Assembly (NCBI RefSeq): GCF_034929435.1
Contig: NZ_JAYFUM010000006.1
Span: 186,001 to 250,000 of the forward strand
DNA length: 64,000 nt
Origin: Arcicella rigui
GTDB taxonomy: Bacteria > Bacteroidota > Bacteroidia > Cytophagales > Spirosomataceae
Direction of reading: 5' to 3'
Part shown: positions 35,907 to 45,629 of the stretch, one piece after another
Layout: every line of letters starts with the position of its first letter
How positions within the stretch are numbered: position 1 is the first letter of the stretch
Notes under the pieces: model-generated
What the model was told of the DNA's origin: nothing
The model's database searches: none
The model's input: only the letters and a program-made list of their open reading frames with translations
Position numbers and translations under genes: made by a program

Positions 35907-37499
35907 TTATAACTTAAATCGTGATAATTCTTTGCCACTTTTTTGGTCGTGAGCGTGTACAGTACAAACCAAACAAGAGTCGAATGAACGAGCCACTAAA
36001 CCTACTTCAACAGGGTCGTGTGGGTCTTCGATTTCTGTTCCTTCCAAAGCAGCTTCGATTGGGCCCGGGTTTCCAGAATCATCGCTTGGGCCTACATTCC
36101 AAGTAGTTGGTGCCATTACTTGATAGTTTTTGATAACGCCATTTTCAATTTCAATCCAGTGAGCCAAAGCACCACGGGCAGCTTCTGTACAGCCAAAACC
36201 TTTGCCGTCTTTTTCTTCTGGTTTGATATAAAAATCACCATTCAAATCTACTTGTCGCAACCATTCGTCGATATAATTGTAAAGTCTTGGAGCTTCGTGC
36301 AAACGTGCCAAAGTGCGAGTAAATACACTTGGTCCTAATTTTTCCATAATGTCACCAAATAATGGGTCTTGAATTTGATGTGGTAAATTATCAGGATTAG
36401 CATTCATAATTACTCTTGATAATGGCCCTGCTTCTGCTGCATAATTCATATAACGAGGTGCTTTTGACCAGCTATATTTAGAATTAAAATTGGTATTTTC
36501 AAGATTCTGAGAAGGAAGCGGCGTAGGCAATGGCTCGTCCCACGGGTGAGCTGCCGCCACATCGGCATACCAAGCGTGTTTTACGTGTTCTTGAATATCC
36601 AAATGATTCATTGGAAAATACTTTTCGCCATCCCAAAATCCACCCGGACTAATTACTGCATCTTGACGAGTATCAATCGTTGGTTTATTCCATTTATCTT
36701 TATGGATGTAAGTACCGTAAGCAATAAATTTTCCAACACCTTGACCAAACTTATGAAGTCCAAATTCAATACCAGCACGGATAAACAAACCCAAATCAGA
36801 ATTTTTCTGTGACTCATTTTCTTCAACCCAAGCCAACATATCGTCCCAAGTTTTTATCTGCATATATCGGTCAATAGAACAACCCAAAAAGATAGACTCA
36901 AGCCAATCTTTTCTAAATTGATTCATAATCGCATGAGCTCTGGTGATGTCTTTTAGCGTAGGAGCACACATAACGCCACCCGGCACCATGTAGCTTGAAT
37001 GTGGCCACTGTCCGCCAAAAAGAGCATATACTTGCACTGGCAAAGCACTGGCTGTAACTCCTTTTTGGAAAGAAGTACCTACATAAGCCGCCCAGCGTTT
37101 TACTACTTCGGCGTAAAGGGGTTTGTTAGCAAATTTTTTATTTGCCATATCAGTAGCAAATATGGCATAAAACCATCTTGGAATACTTTGAATAGTTTCG
37201 CAAGCTTGACCTAAAGCTCTGAGTAAAAGGGCATTTGGGGCAAGTGAAGTTTGCCAAACAGTATCCAATGCCGACGATGCACAGTATAAGTGAGAACCGC
37301 CACAAATGCCGCAAATTCTTGGCGTTACGATAAGCCCAGATTGTGGATCTTTGCCTGCCATGATTTGTTCAAAACCCCTAAACATTGCCGCCTGAGTATG
37401 GGCTCGTGTCACCACGCCATCCTCCATATATACTTTTACATCTAAATCTCCTTCAACACGACCAACGGGGGATATATTAAGTTCTTTTGTAATTGCCAT
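35907..37499 (-). CDS. [NiFe] hydrogenase large subunit, group 2a-like
   Basis: 530 residues. The catalytic NiFe site is bound by RICGICGGSH (L1, two Cys) and DSCLVCTVH (L2, two Cys, His). The tail AHDQKSGKELSRFKL after that His is the extension removed at H/A by the protease. Blocks LNISPVGRVEGDLDVKVYMED and FGGQWPHSSYMVPGGVMCAPTL match cyanobacterial HupL and mycobacterial Huc, i.e. group 2a, in my recollection. Group 2a enzymes are cytoplasmic and take up H2, some at atmospheric levels, for respiration. No electron-transfer subunit is present in this window. Confidence 0.95.
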   Translation of the reverse strand: MAITKELNISPVGRVEGDLDVKVYMEDGVVTRAHTQAAMFRGFEQIMAGKDPQSGLIVTPRICGICGGSHLYCASSALDTVWQTSLAPNALLLRALGQACETIQSIPRWFYAIFATDMANKKFANKPLYAEVVKRWAAYVGTSFQKGVTASALPVQVYALFGGQWPHSSYMVPGGVMCAPTLKDITRAHAIMNQFRKDWLESIFLGCSIDRYMQIKTWDDMLAWVEENESQKNSDLGLFIRAGIEFGLHKFGQGVGKFIAYGTYIHKDKWNKPTIDTRQDAVISPGGFWDGEKYFPMNHLDIQEHVKHAWYADVAAAHPWDEPLPTPLPSQNLENTNFNSKYSWSKAPRYMNYAAEAGPLSRVIMNANPDNLPHQIQDPLFGDIMEKLGPSVFTRTLARLHEAPRLYNYIDEWLRQVDLNGDFYIKPEEKDGKGFGCTEAARGALAHWIEIENGVIKNYQVMAPTTWNVGPSDDSGNPGPIEAALEGTEIEDPHDPVEVGLVARSFDSCLVCTVHAHDQKSGKELSRFKL

Positions 37500-37630
37500 T
37501 GTTTTATTTTAGTAAAATTGACTCTTTTAGATTTTAGTAATTCTAAAATATGATGAACTAAAGTATTGTAATTCATCATTTTAAACATCTTCGGTAAACC
37601 ATTCACAATTCATCACTCACAACTCATCAC

Positions 37631-38611
37631 TTAAATTGAGGTTTCTTTATGAGCTTGGTCTGTGCCTAAAATATTTTCAACACCGCCCATTATTTTTTCA
37701 AAACCTGCTCTCATGTAATAGCCTACTTTTGAATTGCCAGTTGGTACTTCTTGTGGCAAGAATCCCATGTATTTCATGGTTTTGAAAACGCTTCCTTTTA
37801 CTAAATCATGATGTGGGAAACCTGGCTCTGTACAACCCAAACATGGATGATTGGCACGGGTTTTACTCGACTGACGATTCCACAAAATTCTATTACAACT
37901 TGCCCGAGTCATTGGGCCTCTACAACCTACTTCATAAAACAAACAACCCCCTCTTTTTCCAAAACCTCCATCTACTTTATTGGCAAAATTGACTACATTG
38001 GTACAACCCGTTTGAACAAAATCTGTAAAAAATGTTTTCGGACGATGATAATCATCCAGTAATACATCTCCTATTCTTCCCGTAGAAATGGCTACTAAAA
38101 TTTGGGTAATCCAATCGGGGTGAGCAGGGCAACCGGGAATATTGATAACTGGCAAACCGCCCTTTGATACGTAATTTGCTCCTAAAAATCCTCCTTTTTC
38201 CTTTTTCAAAAACTGCATCCCTGTCGATTCACTCGGATTAGGTGCTACTGCTGGAATGCCACCCCAAGTAGCACAATCACCAATAGCTACTACAAAACCC
38301 GCTACCGCTGCTAATTCACTCACCCAGTCTTTCATCGGTCGGTCGCAGAAGTAGTTCATTGTTCCCGTATTTTTAGGGCCTTGAATGATACTTCCTTCGT
38401 AAACGAGAATATCACATTGTACTTTTCCTGCAATAATGCTTTCTAATAAATCAACCACTTGGTGACCGATTTCTAAGCCAATTGAGGGATGCCAAAGGAT
38501 ATTTACGCCAAAGTCTGTTACCAGATCTACGACTGTTGGTTCTTCGGCGTTGAGAAACGACATTGTGTTGCCACTGCACGCTCCTCCTTGTAACCATAAT
38601 ACATTAGCCAT
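37631..38611 (-). CDS. [NiFe] hydrogenase small subunit, group 2a-like
   Basis: 326 residues. Starts MANVLWLQGGACSGNTMSFL with no Tat signal peptide, so the enzyme stays in the cytoplasm. Iron-sulfur ligands are in GACSGNT, IGDCATWGG, IPGCPAHPDW, TGCTNVV, GGCLFYEVGCRGPM, SCNRILWNRQSS and HPCLGCTEP. These give three clusters that carry electrons away from the NiFe site. Precedes the large subunit by 131 bp. Promoter and palindrome lie just upstream. Confidence 0.96.
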   Translation of the reverse strand: MANVLWLQGGACSGNTMSFLNAEEPTVVDLVTDFGVNILWHPSIGLEIGHQVVDLLESIIAGKVQCDILVYEGSIIQGPKNTGTMNYFCDRPMKDWVSELAAVAGFVVAIGDCATWGGIPAVAPNPSESTGMQFLKKEKGGFLGANYVSKGGLPVINIPGCPAHPDWITQILVAISTGRIGDVLLDDYHRPKTFFTDFVQTGCTNVVNFANKVDGGFGKRGGCLFYEVGCRGPMTRASCNRILWNRQSSKTRANHPCLGCTEPGFPHHDLVKGSVFKTMKYMGFLPQEVPTGNSKVGYYMRAGFEKIMGGVENILGTDQAHKETSI

Positions 38612-38660
38612 GTTGAGTGAATTTTGATTAGGAGTTTTGAAATAGTATTAATCTTTGGAC

Positions 38661-38712
38661 AAATATAACTTTTTAAAATAAATTAGAAAAAATTTTCTAA
38701 TTTATTTTAAAC
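38661..38712 (-). promoter_or_regulatory. Hydrogenase promoter with a 40-bp dyad (likely TetR operator)
   Basis: On the minus strand a perfect TAnnTTTG box (TATATTTG, plus positions 38661-38668) is the Bacteroidota -7 element, 50 bp before the small-subunit ATG. Four bases upstream begins a perfect inverted repeat with 19-bp arms (38673-38691 and 38694-38712; core TTAGAAAAAATTTTCTAA) that covers the -33 area. A regulator bound there would block or replace the -33 contact. Confidence 0.75.
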
Positions 38713-38824
38713 TCAATAGCATACAGAACCTTTTTAAAGCAATAATCTTTGAAAATTAATGAAGGTAGGCACTGTAAAAATTTATGATTTTTACGAGAAA
38801 AAAAATGACAATAATCAGTTTTCT

Positions 38825-39445
38825 TTATTTAACTAAGATAGGAAGGATAACATCAGAAAACTGTGCGTTACCTTTTTGGGTAAAATAAGGCTTCAAATGA
38901 CTCCACAGTGCTTCTTTGTAGCGTTTTTCAGAAATGGGCTTATTACGCATGGTTTGCTGAGGTATCCAAAAAACAATACTCATCCACATTGCTTCCGAAA
39001 CAATTAGGTAAGTATCTTTACTTGGCTCTGGTCGTAAATCGCCTTGTGACACATAAAAATCAATTCTTCGGTTGATTTGAAGAATCATTTTATTCATAAA
39101 CTGTTGCCACTTTAATTTGATTTCGGGAACGGCGTGTTCTTTCGAGAAGAGGTCAGAAATGTAAAATTGGTAATCTTCAAAGAAATTGAAATAGGCAGAC
39201 ACTTGTACATCAAAGTCCAGAAAGGAAGGATTTTGAAGATATTTGCTCAATATCTCACTGAATTCATTAAATATTCTGTCGTAAACACTCGATAAAATTG
39301 CTTCTTTGTTTTTGTAGTGATAAGCCAAATTTCCAACACTAATGCCTGTTTCGTCCGCAATTTGTTGCAGACGAACACTTGCTACTCCATATTCGTTGAA
39401 AAGCCTGATTGAAGCATTAAGTATTTTATCTTTGGTATTGTACAT
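38825..39445 (-). CDS. TetR-family transcriptional regulator
   Basis: 206 residues. N-terminal helix-turn-helix: ILNASIRLFNEYGVASVRLQQIADETGISVGNLAYHYKNKEAILSSVYDRIFNE is the TetR DNA-binding domain. The rest is a ligand-binding helical domain with a DUF-like FFEDYQFYISDLFSKEH. It lies 213 bp upstream of the hydrogenase genes, in the same direction, so it is the obvious candidate to bind the dyad at 38673-38712. Ligand unknown. Confidence 0.93.
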   Translation of the reverse strand: MYNTKDKILNASIRLFNEYGVASVRLQQIADETGISVGNLAYHYKNKEAILSSVYDRIFNEFSEILSKYLQNPSFLDFDVQVSAYFNFFEDYQFYISDLFSKEHAVPEIKLKWQQFMNKMILQINRRIDFYVSQGDLRPEPSKDTYLIVSEAMWMSIVFWIPQQTMRNKPISEKRYKEALWSHLKPYFTQKGNAQFSDVILPILVK

Positions 39446-39450
39446 TACAG

Positions 39451-39816
39451 CTAATTATTTGAAATCAATAATCCATCAGTATTCACAAAAATCGTTCCTC
39501 TTTGGTCTTTTGCTGCAATTCTCCGCATTAAGGATGAAGCTAAGGCTGCTTTTTTAGGACAAGTATAAGAAGTTATTCTTCTGACGATAAATTTCTGAAA
39601 ATTTTCTGAACAGACAAAAACCAATTCGACCGCCCATTCGCCTTTGGTATAATTCAAAAAATCTATCACGGCTGCATCTGTAAGCCATTGGTCATCTGAA
39701 AATATCTGAAAATCAGACATATCTCCCTGTTTATCAATGCTATGTACTTCATTGAGCCTATTCAATAAAGCATTGTAGGCGGCACTGTCTATTTCAAAAT
39801 TTGGGTCAACCACCAT
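39451..39816 (-). CDS. Unknown protein, 121 residues, upstream of TetR gene
   Basis: Unrecognised. No signal peptide; mixed alpha/beta, with WAVELVFVCSENFQKFIVRRITSYTCPKKAALASSLMRRIAAKDQRG near the C-terminus. Only five bases separate it from the TetR gene, so the two are co-transcribed. A regulatory partner is possible but nothing in the sequence shows it. Confidence 0.6.
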   Translation of the reverse strand: MVVDPNFEIDSAAYNALLNRLNEVHSIDKQGDMSDFQIFSDDQWLTDAAVIDFLNYTKGEWAVELVFVCSENFQKFIVRRITSYTCPKKAALASSLMRRIAAKDQRGTIFVNTDGLLISNN

Positions 39817-39933
39817 AATTTTAGCAGATTAAAACGCTAAATGAAGTTCAAAATTAATTTTATTCAATTACTCAACACATACTGTGGTTCTCATAAAATC
39901 GTCAAAATCTTCTTTGGTCTTTCTTCTTACTCT

Positions 39934-40299
39934 TCAAAATCTAATACTGTTTTTATATCTATTAGCGTCTATTATTTCACTTTTCATTATTTCTGTTTCT
40001 CCTACCCAGATTGTTTGTTTGTGATTGATAAATCTCCACGTGTAAACGTGAACAATAGAGTCTTTAAGGATACTTCTTTTTTTATAAATCCCGCCATCAA
40101 ATTCATTTAGGGGGTAGTTGACATTTATTTTGTAATGATTTTCTGGGTCTGTTTTGAAATATAGTTTGTGGGCGTAGTCGAAGTTCATTCCTATTAGTTC
40201 GTCAATCGTCTCAACAGGTTTATGCCAAATGTCAAAATACCAAGTTGTTGCAAGTCCAGTTATCGCAATTGTCAATATGATTATAAACTTTCTTTTCAT
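39934..40299 (-). CDS. Unknown membrane-anchored or secreted protein, 121 residues
   Basis: Unrecognised. N-terminal hydrophobic segment (KFIIILTIAITGLATTWYF) is a signal or anchor, followed by about 100 beta-rich residues (VHVYTWRFINHKQTIWVGETEIM). Separate from both neighbours; 134 bp upstream lies another gene's 5' flank. Confidence 0.55.
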   Translation of the reverse strand: MKRKFIIILTIAITGLATTWYFDIWHKPVETIDELIGMNFDYAHKLYFKTDPENHYKINVNYPLNEFDGGIYKKRSILKDSIVHVYTWRFINHKQTIWVGETEIMKSEIIDANRYKNSIRF

Positions 40300-40514
40300 T
40301 GTGGTCTTCTAAGCTACTTCATAACTCGCTAATATGCGAAAGGTTTGTGGTACTTTTCGTACTGTTAATACAGATTGTTATTCATTCACTAAAGTATCAA
40401 ATTAATAACAAATATTGTATCTGGAACTATGCACTTGTTGGTTCAAGCCTGTTGTATTTTACAATGTATTCAATTGAAAATTTTAATCAAATGTACATAT
40501 TTTACCCAGAAAAC

Positions 40515-42167
40515 CTACAATTTTGGTTCTACCCACAAAGCCGTTAAAAGTAGCAGTATCAACACAAACCAAAGCCATTCGGGTAAAGTACTTCTGAATG
40601 TTTGAGCTTTTTCAGAAACATTTTCCATCACTGAAGTTTGTAAATAAGGAGCAAGCTGTTTTGCTTTGGCGATTGACGAAGTATTGTCTTCAACAAAAAT
40701 GGCTAAAGTATCTTGAAACTGATTCCAGCCTTTTTTTCTAAAAATATAGTTAGCGTTAAAACTCTTAGAATTAATGGCTGATTGAGTACTTTGACTACTG
40801 ACTTTTTCAATCAATAAATTGGAAGCGTCGCTTGTACTATTTACAGAAAAGTCCTTTGTAACATCTACAAAAACTGGCCCGATGAGATTGAAATTATGAG
40901 CTTTCGGAGCATTCAAAGCTTGAAAAGTACTTTGCCAAATACGTGAATACTTTATGCTATCGCCACTGAGCATGAGCGGAAAAGTTTCGTTTAGTAAGCT
41001 AATCGCCACTTTCCCTACTTTTTTCTGAATCGCCACTGGGTATTCTGCTAATTCTTTTTGAAAAGTATTTGGAAGAAATTTATAAGACTGAGCCGTTAAA
41101 TCCTCTGAAATTTTTCGGTTTTCTTGATTATCAATTTTTGTAATTTTCCAATTCGTTCCCAATTGCTGATTGATACTTTTTACCGCTAAATCAGCATTGG
41201 CGAAATTGATAAACAAAATACTTTTTCCTTCGGCAAAGGCTTTTTTCACCAAAGTATTACCAGCATTTGAAGGGTCGGTAATGATGACATCTGGCACAAA
41301 TTTCCCTGATTGATTGATTGAAAATGTACTCTGTGTGTTTTTAGCTACCGTTGCAATGGTCTCTACAATATTACCATTTTTACCCAACCAATCTGCTAAA
41401 ATCTTACTCTCAAAATCCGGATTACTTAGTACAAATAAGTAATGCTGTGGCTGATATCTTGTTGAAAAAAAATGAATTTTTGCTAAAGTTTTATCGGCTA
41501 AATCTAAGCTTAAATCTGTTTTGCCAACAGAAAAAGTTGGCGTTTTGAGTCGAAAATAAGAAAAACCTTTGGATAATGACAAACTGTCTAACACTTTGTT
41601 CGCCCATTTCAACCTGATAATTTGTGGTTTTTCTACATAAATTTTTCCCGATACTTCTTGTATTTCATCTTTGTAAAGAATGGCTTTCCAATGCAAATCT
41701 TGAAGTGTTTCTTTTGGGAAAAATGGAATCCAATAAATATTTTTGGAGGAGATTTTACTTAAAATTTCGGGCTGGGCATCTTGTCCCAATAGATAAACAT
41801 TCCCTAATTGCTCTACAATTTCGGGTTTTTCAATGAGTAAACGATTGAATGCTTTTTGGTTAAATGTTTCAGAAATTTTCAAACTATCTTTTATCAACTT
41901 TATTTCCTCTTTCGGAATATTTTCACTGACCAAAAGTACTTTATTACTATCCATACTTTTCTCAATGTCAGGATTAATAAAAAGTAAAGTAACAGTCAGC
42001 CAAAGTAAAAGATTTAAACTTAGTTTTATCCAAAAACGAAGCGACAATTCGGGTTTATTTCTGAATAAAATTGTCAATTGAATACCAAGCAATACGAACA
42101 AAGCTAAGGTAATTAGCCAGTCGAAAAGCTCAAAATCACTGAAAATATGGAAGATGAATACGTTCAT
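40515..42167 (-). CDS. Membrane protein of the MoxR/DUF58 operon
   Basis: 550 residues with two N-terminal membrane helices (LITLALFVLLGIQLTILF and LSLNLLLWLTVTLLFI) and one at the C-terminus (LPEWLWFVLILLLLTALWV). The large domain between would lie outside; it contains PDVIITDPSNAGNTLV, like a glutamine-amidotransferase-type fold, and NANPEFESK-like strands. Last of the operon, 27 bp after the DUF4175-like gene. It probably belongs to the membrane complex with the BatA-like and DUF58 proteins. Confidence 0.6.
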   Translation of the reverse strand: MNVFIFHIFSDFELFDWLITLALFVLLGIQLTILFRNKPELSLRFWIKLSLNLLLWLTVTLLFINPDIEKSMDSNKVLLVSENIPKEEIKLIKDSLKISETFNQKAFNRLLIEKPEIVEQLGNVYLLGQDAQPEILSKISSKNIYWIPFFPKETLQDLHWKAILYKDEIQEVSGKIYVEKPQIIRLKWANKVLDSLSLSKGFSYFRLKTPTFSVGKTDLSLDLADKTLAKIHFFSTRYQPQHYLFVLSNPDFESKILADWLGKNGNIVETIATVAKNTQSTFSINQSGKFVPDVIITDPSNAGNTLVKKAFAEGKSILFINFANADLAVKSINQQLGTNWKITKIDNQENRKISEDLTAQSYKFLPNTFQKELAEYPVAIQKKVGKVAISLLNETFPLMLSGDSIKYSRIWQSTFQALNAPKAHNFNLIGPVFVDVTKDFSVNSTSDASNLLIEKVSSQSTQSAINSKSFNANYIFRKKGWNQFQDTLAIFVEDNTSSIAKAKQLAPYLQTSVMENVSEKAQTFRSTLPEWLWFVLILLLLTALWVEPKL

Positions 42168-42194
42168 TGATGATTTTTGTGTTAATAAAACACA

Positions 42195-44399
42195 TTAATA
42201 ATTTTTCAAAAAAGCTTTTTCTAATTTCCTTTCACTGAGATAAGAATCATTCCGAGGATTATTTTTACTCGGCAAAGTCTTGTCCACCAAACCGTAAAGC
42301 TTTGTTTTTAAAGTACTTATTTCTTCTTGGCTTAGATTTTTGTCGTTTACCACTTTTTGTAATGAAGTCAAAATCGACCAACTTGATAAATTACTGTTCA
42401 GAATTTTTCCACTCAAAATATTTCCTAAAGCCAATACTTTTTGTTTTTCTGTAAGCTTGAGTTTTTGTGCTTGGTTTTTACTTGAAATAATACTCATTAC
42501 TTCGGCAATCAGTGTTTCGATTTGTGCCTGAGAGTAATTTTTCTGATAAGTAAATTTGTCGTTAAACTTCGTCAATTCGCCCGATAAACGCTTTTCTTTT
42601 TCTTTAATTGGCGGTGGGTCGAAACTGGTTTTCTTCACAAAAGTTCGAGCTTTGTGCTGGGCAGATTTTAGGTACTCCAATGCTTTTTTCTCAAAAGGAA
42701 TGGCTTTCTCTGGTTCGTACATTCGTAAATGTAATTCCGACTGCCACATTTGTTCCAAAGCCATTTTCAACAAACTTCGAGTTGACTGCTCGTAAAAAGT
42801 ATTCGCTTCGGCATCATCGTGCGAGTGGACATAATCTGCCAACATACTTGCCAAAGGGTCTTTGTTATCATCAGCTTTGTTGCCACCGTGGTCATGCTCG
42901 TGTTCTTCGTGTTTTTCGCCTGCGTCGTGGTCGTGCTCACCTTGGTCATGTGCATGGCGAAAGCCTTGTAAAATATCACCTTTACCATCGTCGTCGCTCG
43001 GTAAAGCATGACCGCCCCCGATATTATTTTCAAATTCTTCGCCCAAATACTGTCCATAACGAAGTCGAAGAGCCTTTTGGTCGAAACCAATTTCATTTGA
43101 AATACTGTTAAATTCCTTACTTGGCAATTTTTTTCTTTTGGCAATCAGTTTTTCAGTATCAATAATAATTTGTCGCTGACTTCTAAAATACTCAGGCATG
43201 ATATTCATCGCCATAGTTGCCAAATCCGATTCTTCGGCCTGAGTGGTATCTTTATAAACGATAAAATAGGTATCTGATTTGGTATAATTTGGCGTTGGTC
43301 GTTTGTTGTCGAAAGCCGCCCAATAATAATAAAGTTCATCGCCCGGCGTAAAGTTAAATGCCTTCAAATCAATGCTTTTTATCACATTGGTTTGCTTGAA
43401 ATTGACAGTACTAATCGGAATTTTCACTTCTCTGAACTTCACATTTTCTCCCGAACCTCTTGCCAAAGTAGCCACAATAAAAGCTTGACTAACCAAAAAA
43501 TCATCGGAAATTTTAGCGGAAATCTGAATATTTTTAGGGTTTTTCAAAAAATGAAAAGTATATAATTCTTTTGAAGCAGGTTCGATTTTTGGAGCTAAAT
43601 CTGGAATAGCTTCCAAACGATAATAGTCTGATTGATAGATTAATGAATCTTTCCAATAGGCTTTCAGGGCATACAAACCAGAACTTAATAATTGGTCTTG
43701 GTACTCAAATTTTTCACCGTTTTTCTGAAAAGCGATTTCGTCACCTCTGTTATTGCTCAATTTAACGCTTACATTTTCGGTACTTGTCACATTGGCAGTC
43801 CATTTCAGTATCGAACCCGCAATTGCCATCGCATTCATATTTTCAGAATGTGAAGCGGGCAAAGCCGTATAAGTGGGCGGAGTAATGTGCAACGTTGCAT
43901 TCAGAAAACGAGGAATGACTTTGGCTTCTGGAGTACTTTTTGAAGTATTTTCAAGTACGTTTTCTGTACTGGTAGTTGAAAAAAGTTTCGTAGAAAAGCC
44001 AGCATACAAAGCCCAAGCAGCGAAAAAAAACAGAAAATATAAGGCAATTTTGGGCTGAATCAACCACGGCGTTTGGGGCGATTTAGCAAAAAGTCTTTCT
44101 AACTGTAATTGCTCTGCCAAATTTGGATTTTCAACCTTCAATAAATCCAGACTGTACTCTGTATCTTCCATTTTTTGGTGCAAAATTTCGATGGCATCTC
44201 GTTCACGGTACTGAAAAAGTTTTGTCCAAAATGCCATAAGAAAAAAGCCTGAAACCGCTAACAGCGAAGCCCAAAAGTAGGATTTCGTCGCTAAAAGTAT
44301 CAAAAAGAACATCGCACCTGCCACCAAAGTACTTTTCAATACAGCGATTAAGTACAGTTGTATATGAACTTTCAGAATAATTTGTTTGAATGGATTCAT
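42195..44399 (-). CDS. DUF4175-like membrane protein with a His/Asp-rich loop
   Basis: 734 residues. Three N-terminal membrane helices (TLVAGAMFFLILLATKSYF, ASLLAVSGFFLMAFW, IALYLFFFFAAWALYAGF), beta-sandwich-like middle, and a long helical C-terminus. Near residue 500 a segment rich in His and Asp (HAHDQGEHDHDAGEKHEEHEHD) looks able to bind metal. The start overlaps the BatA-like gene by four bases. Confidence 0.65.
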   Translation of the reverse strand: MNPFKQIILKVHIQLYLIAVLKSTLVAGAMFFLILLATKSYFWASLLAVSGFFLMAFWTKLFQYRERDAIEILHQKMEDTEYSLDLLKVENPNLAEQLQLERLFAKSPQTPWLIQPKIALYFLFFFAAWALYAGFSTKLFSTTSTENVLENTSKSTPEAKVIPRFLNATLHITPPTYTALPASHSENMNAMAIAGSILKWTANVTSTENVSVKLSNNRGDEIAFQKNGEKFEYQDQLLSSGLYALKAYWKDSLIYQSDYYRLEAIPDLAPKIEPASKELYTFHFLKNPKNIQISAKISDDFLVSQAFIVATLARGSGENVKFREVKIPISTVNFKQTNVIKSIDLKAFNFTPGDELYYYWAAFDNKRPTPNYTKSDTYFIVYKDTTQAEESDLATMAMNIMPEYFRSQRQIIIDTEKLIAKRKKLPSKEFNSISNEIGFDQKALRLRYGQYLGEEFENNIGGGHALPSDDDGKGDILQGFRHAHDQGEHDHDAGEKHEEHEHDHGGNKADDNKDPLASMLADYVHSHDDAEANTFYEQSTRSLLKMALEQMWQSELHLRMYEPEKAIPFEKKALEYLKSAQHKARTFVKKTSFDPPPIKEKEKRLSGELTKFNDKFTYQKNYSQAQIETLIAEVMSIISSKNQAQKLKLTEKQKVLALGNILSGKILNSNLSSWSILTSLQKVVNDKNLSQEEISTLKTKLYGLVDKTLPSKNNPRNDSYLSERKLEKAFLKNY

Positions 44400-45598
44400 G
44401 TATTTTTAGTAAGGGCAATCCATCGTTCTAAACCCAAAATTCCTATAAAAACCAAGAGTAATACTTTTGTAAACCAAGTATTAATAGCTTTTTTAGGATA
44501 TTCTTGTAGCTTGAACAAGGCTTTTATTTGTTGATGACTTAGTGTATTTTTTGATTTTTGTAAACCAAAATGTTGTATAATTTTTTCTCCGATAAATTCT
44601 GGAAAAGTGGCATTATAAACCATTTCTTCATTGCTTGCAATAAATAAATTTTCAACAAAAACTTTGTTTCCGCCTTCGTTTTGTATCGGTTTTTCAAAAG
44701 CTGATACGCCTGAGAAAATGAACAAAGTATTCGTTGCGGTATGGGTATTTCTTGGCTGATTATCAAAAATTAAGTCATAAAAAGTATTTGCTCTTTCTTG
44801 TTCTTCTATCTGAAAATCAAAATGATACACCTCAGAAAGTGCTTTTAAAGCCGCCTTAATACTTTGCTTTTCTTGTGCGTTTTTGTTGGCAATCAATACT
44901 TTTAATTTTCCTTGATGTTTCTCTACGCCATTAATCGTTGAACTGCCACTTTTAAGTTGATTATCTTCGCCAACAAAGACTTTGTTCGTCGGTGAAAAAG
45001 CTAAAAAAGCCTTAGATTTATCAGTCGTTGAATCTGCAAAAACATGAATATTAAACTGACTTGGTACAAAAATCTGGGACAAATTAGCCAAGCTTTGTTG
45101 GTTGGTAAAGTACAATTCCAGACTTTCCTCATCCATTGTTTTTTCTACTTCATTCAAAGCATTTTGAAGCGTTTTTACCTCTAATTTTTCAGCATTAGGC
45201 AAGGCTTTTAAATCTGTAATGGGTTCAATTTTGGCATTAATCCAATAACATTTTTCACCTTTTTTCAAGGCATTTTCTAATTCAAATTGGTAATTCTGAA
45301 CCAATAAAGCATTTGGCTGTACTAAGTGAATTTTATGCTCATTTTTTTGATGAGTAATGGCTTTTAAAATGGGTTTAGCCATTTTAAAACACAGAATCAG
45401 CAAAAGTAAACACCTCAAAATCAAGAGAAACCAATTATCCAATCGAATGCCTCTTGACTGTTGGAGATTCTTTTCTATCAACCAATTGGTAGCTGCCCAA
45501 GCGATAATTTTTCCCTTTTTTTGATGCCAAAAATGAATCACAATTGGAATTGAAATCGCCAAGCTTCCCCACAACATCAAAGGATTTAATAATTCCAT
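44396..45598 (-). CDS. BatA-like membrane protein
   Basis: 400 residues. The N-terminal helix MELLNPLMLWGSLAISIPIVIHFW followed by HQKKGKIIAWAATNWL is the aerotolerance-regulator (BatA) N-terminal domain; a second helix (LILRCLLLLILCFKMA) follows. The middle is a cytoplasmic or periplasmic alpha/beta region and a C-terminal helix (VLLLVFIGILGLERWIAL) ends it. Part of the MoxR/DUF58 operon in the usual place. Confidence 0.75.
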   Translation of the reverse strand: MELLNPLMLWGSLAISIPIVIHFWHQKKGKIIAWAATNWLIEKNLQQSRGIRLDNWFLLILRCLLLLILCFKMAKPILKAITHQKNEHKIHLVQPNALLVQNYQFELENALKKGEKCYWINAKIEPITDLKALPNAEKLEVKTLQNALNEVEKTMDEESLELYFTNQQSLANLSQIFVPSQFNIHVFADSTTDKSKAFLAFSPTNKVFVGEDNQLKSGSSTINGVEKHQGKLKVLIANKNAQEKQSIKAALKALSEVYHFDFQIEEQERANTFYDLIFDNQPRNTHTATNTLFIFSGVSAFEKPIQNEGGNKVFVENLFIASNEEMVYNATFPEFIGEKIIQHFGLQKSKNTLSHQQIKALFKLQEYPKKAINTWFTKVLLLVFIGILGLERWIALTKNT

Positions 45599-45629
45599 TT
45601 TTTATTTTGTTTTATGCTTTATGCTATAA

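Noticed and set aside
38673..38712. Terminator of the TetR gene instead of operator
   Set aside because: The stem is AT-only apart from two pairs and lies more than 110 bases after the TetR stop; position against the -7 box fits an operator better, though a weak terminator role is not excluded.
40299..40547. 82-residue plus-strand ORF
   Set aside because: No signal, motif or operon; gap 40300-40514 shows nothing I can name.
42608..43111. 167-residue plus-strand ORF rich in Arg/His
   Set aside because: Shadow of the His/Asp-rich loop of the DUF4175-like gene.
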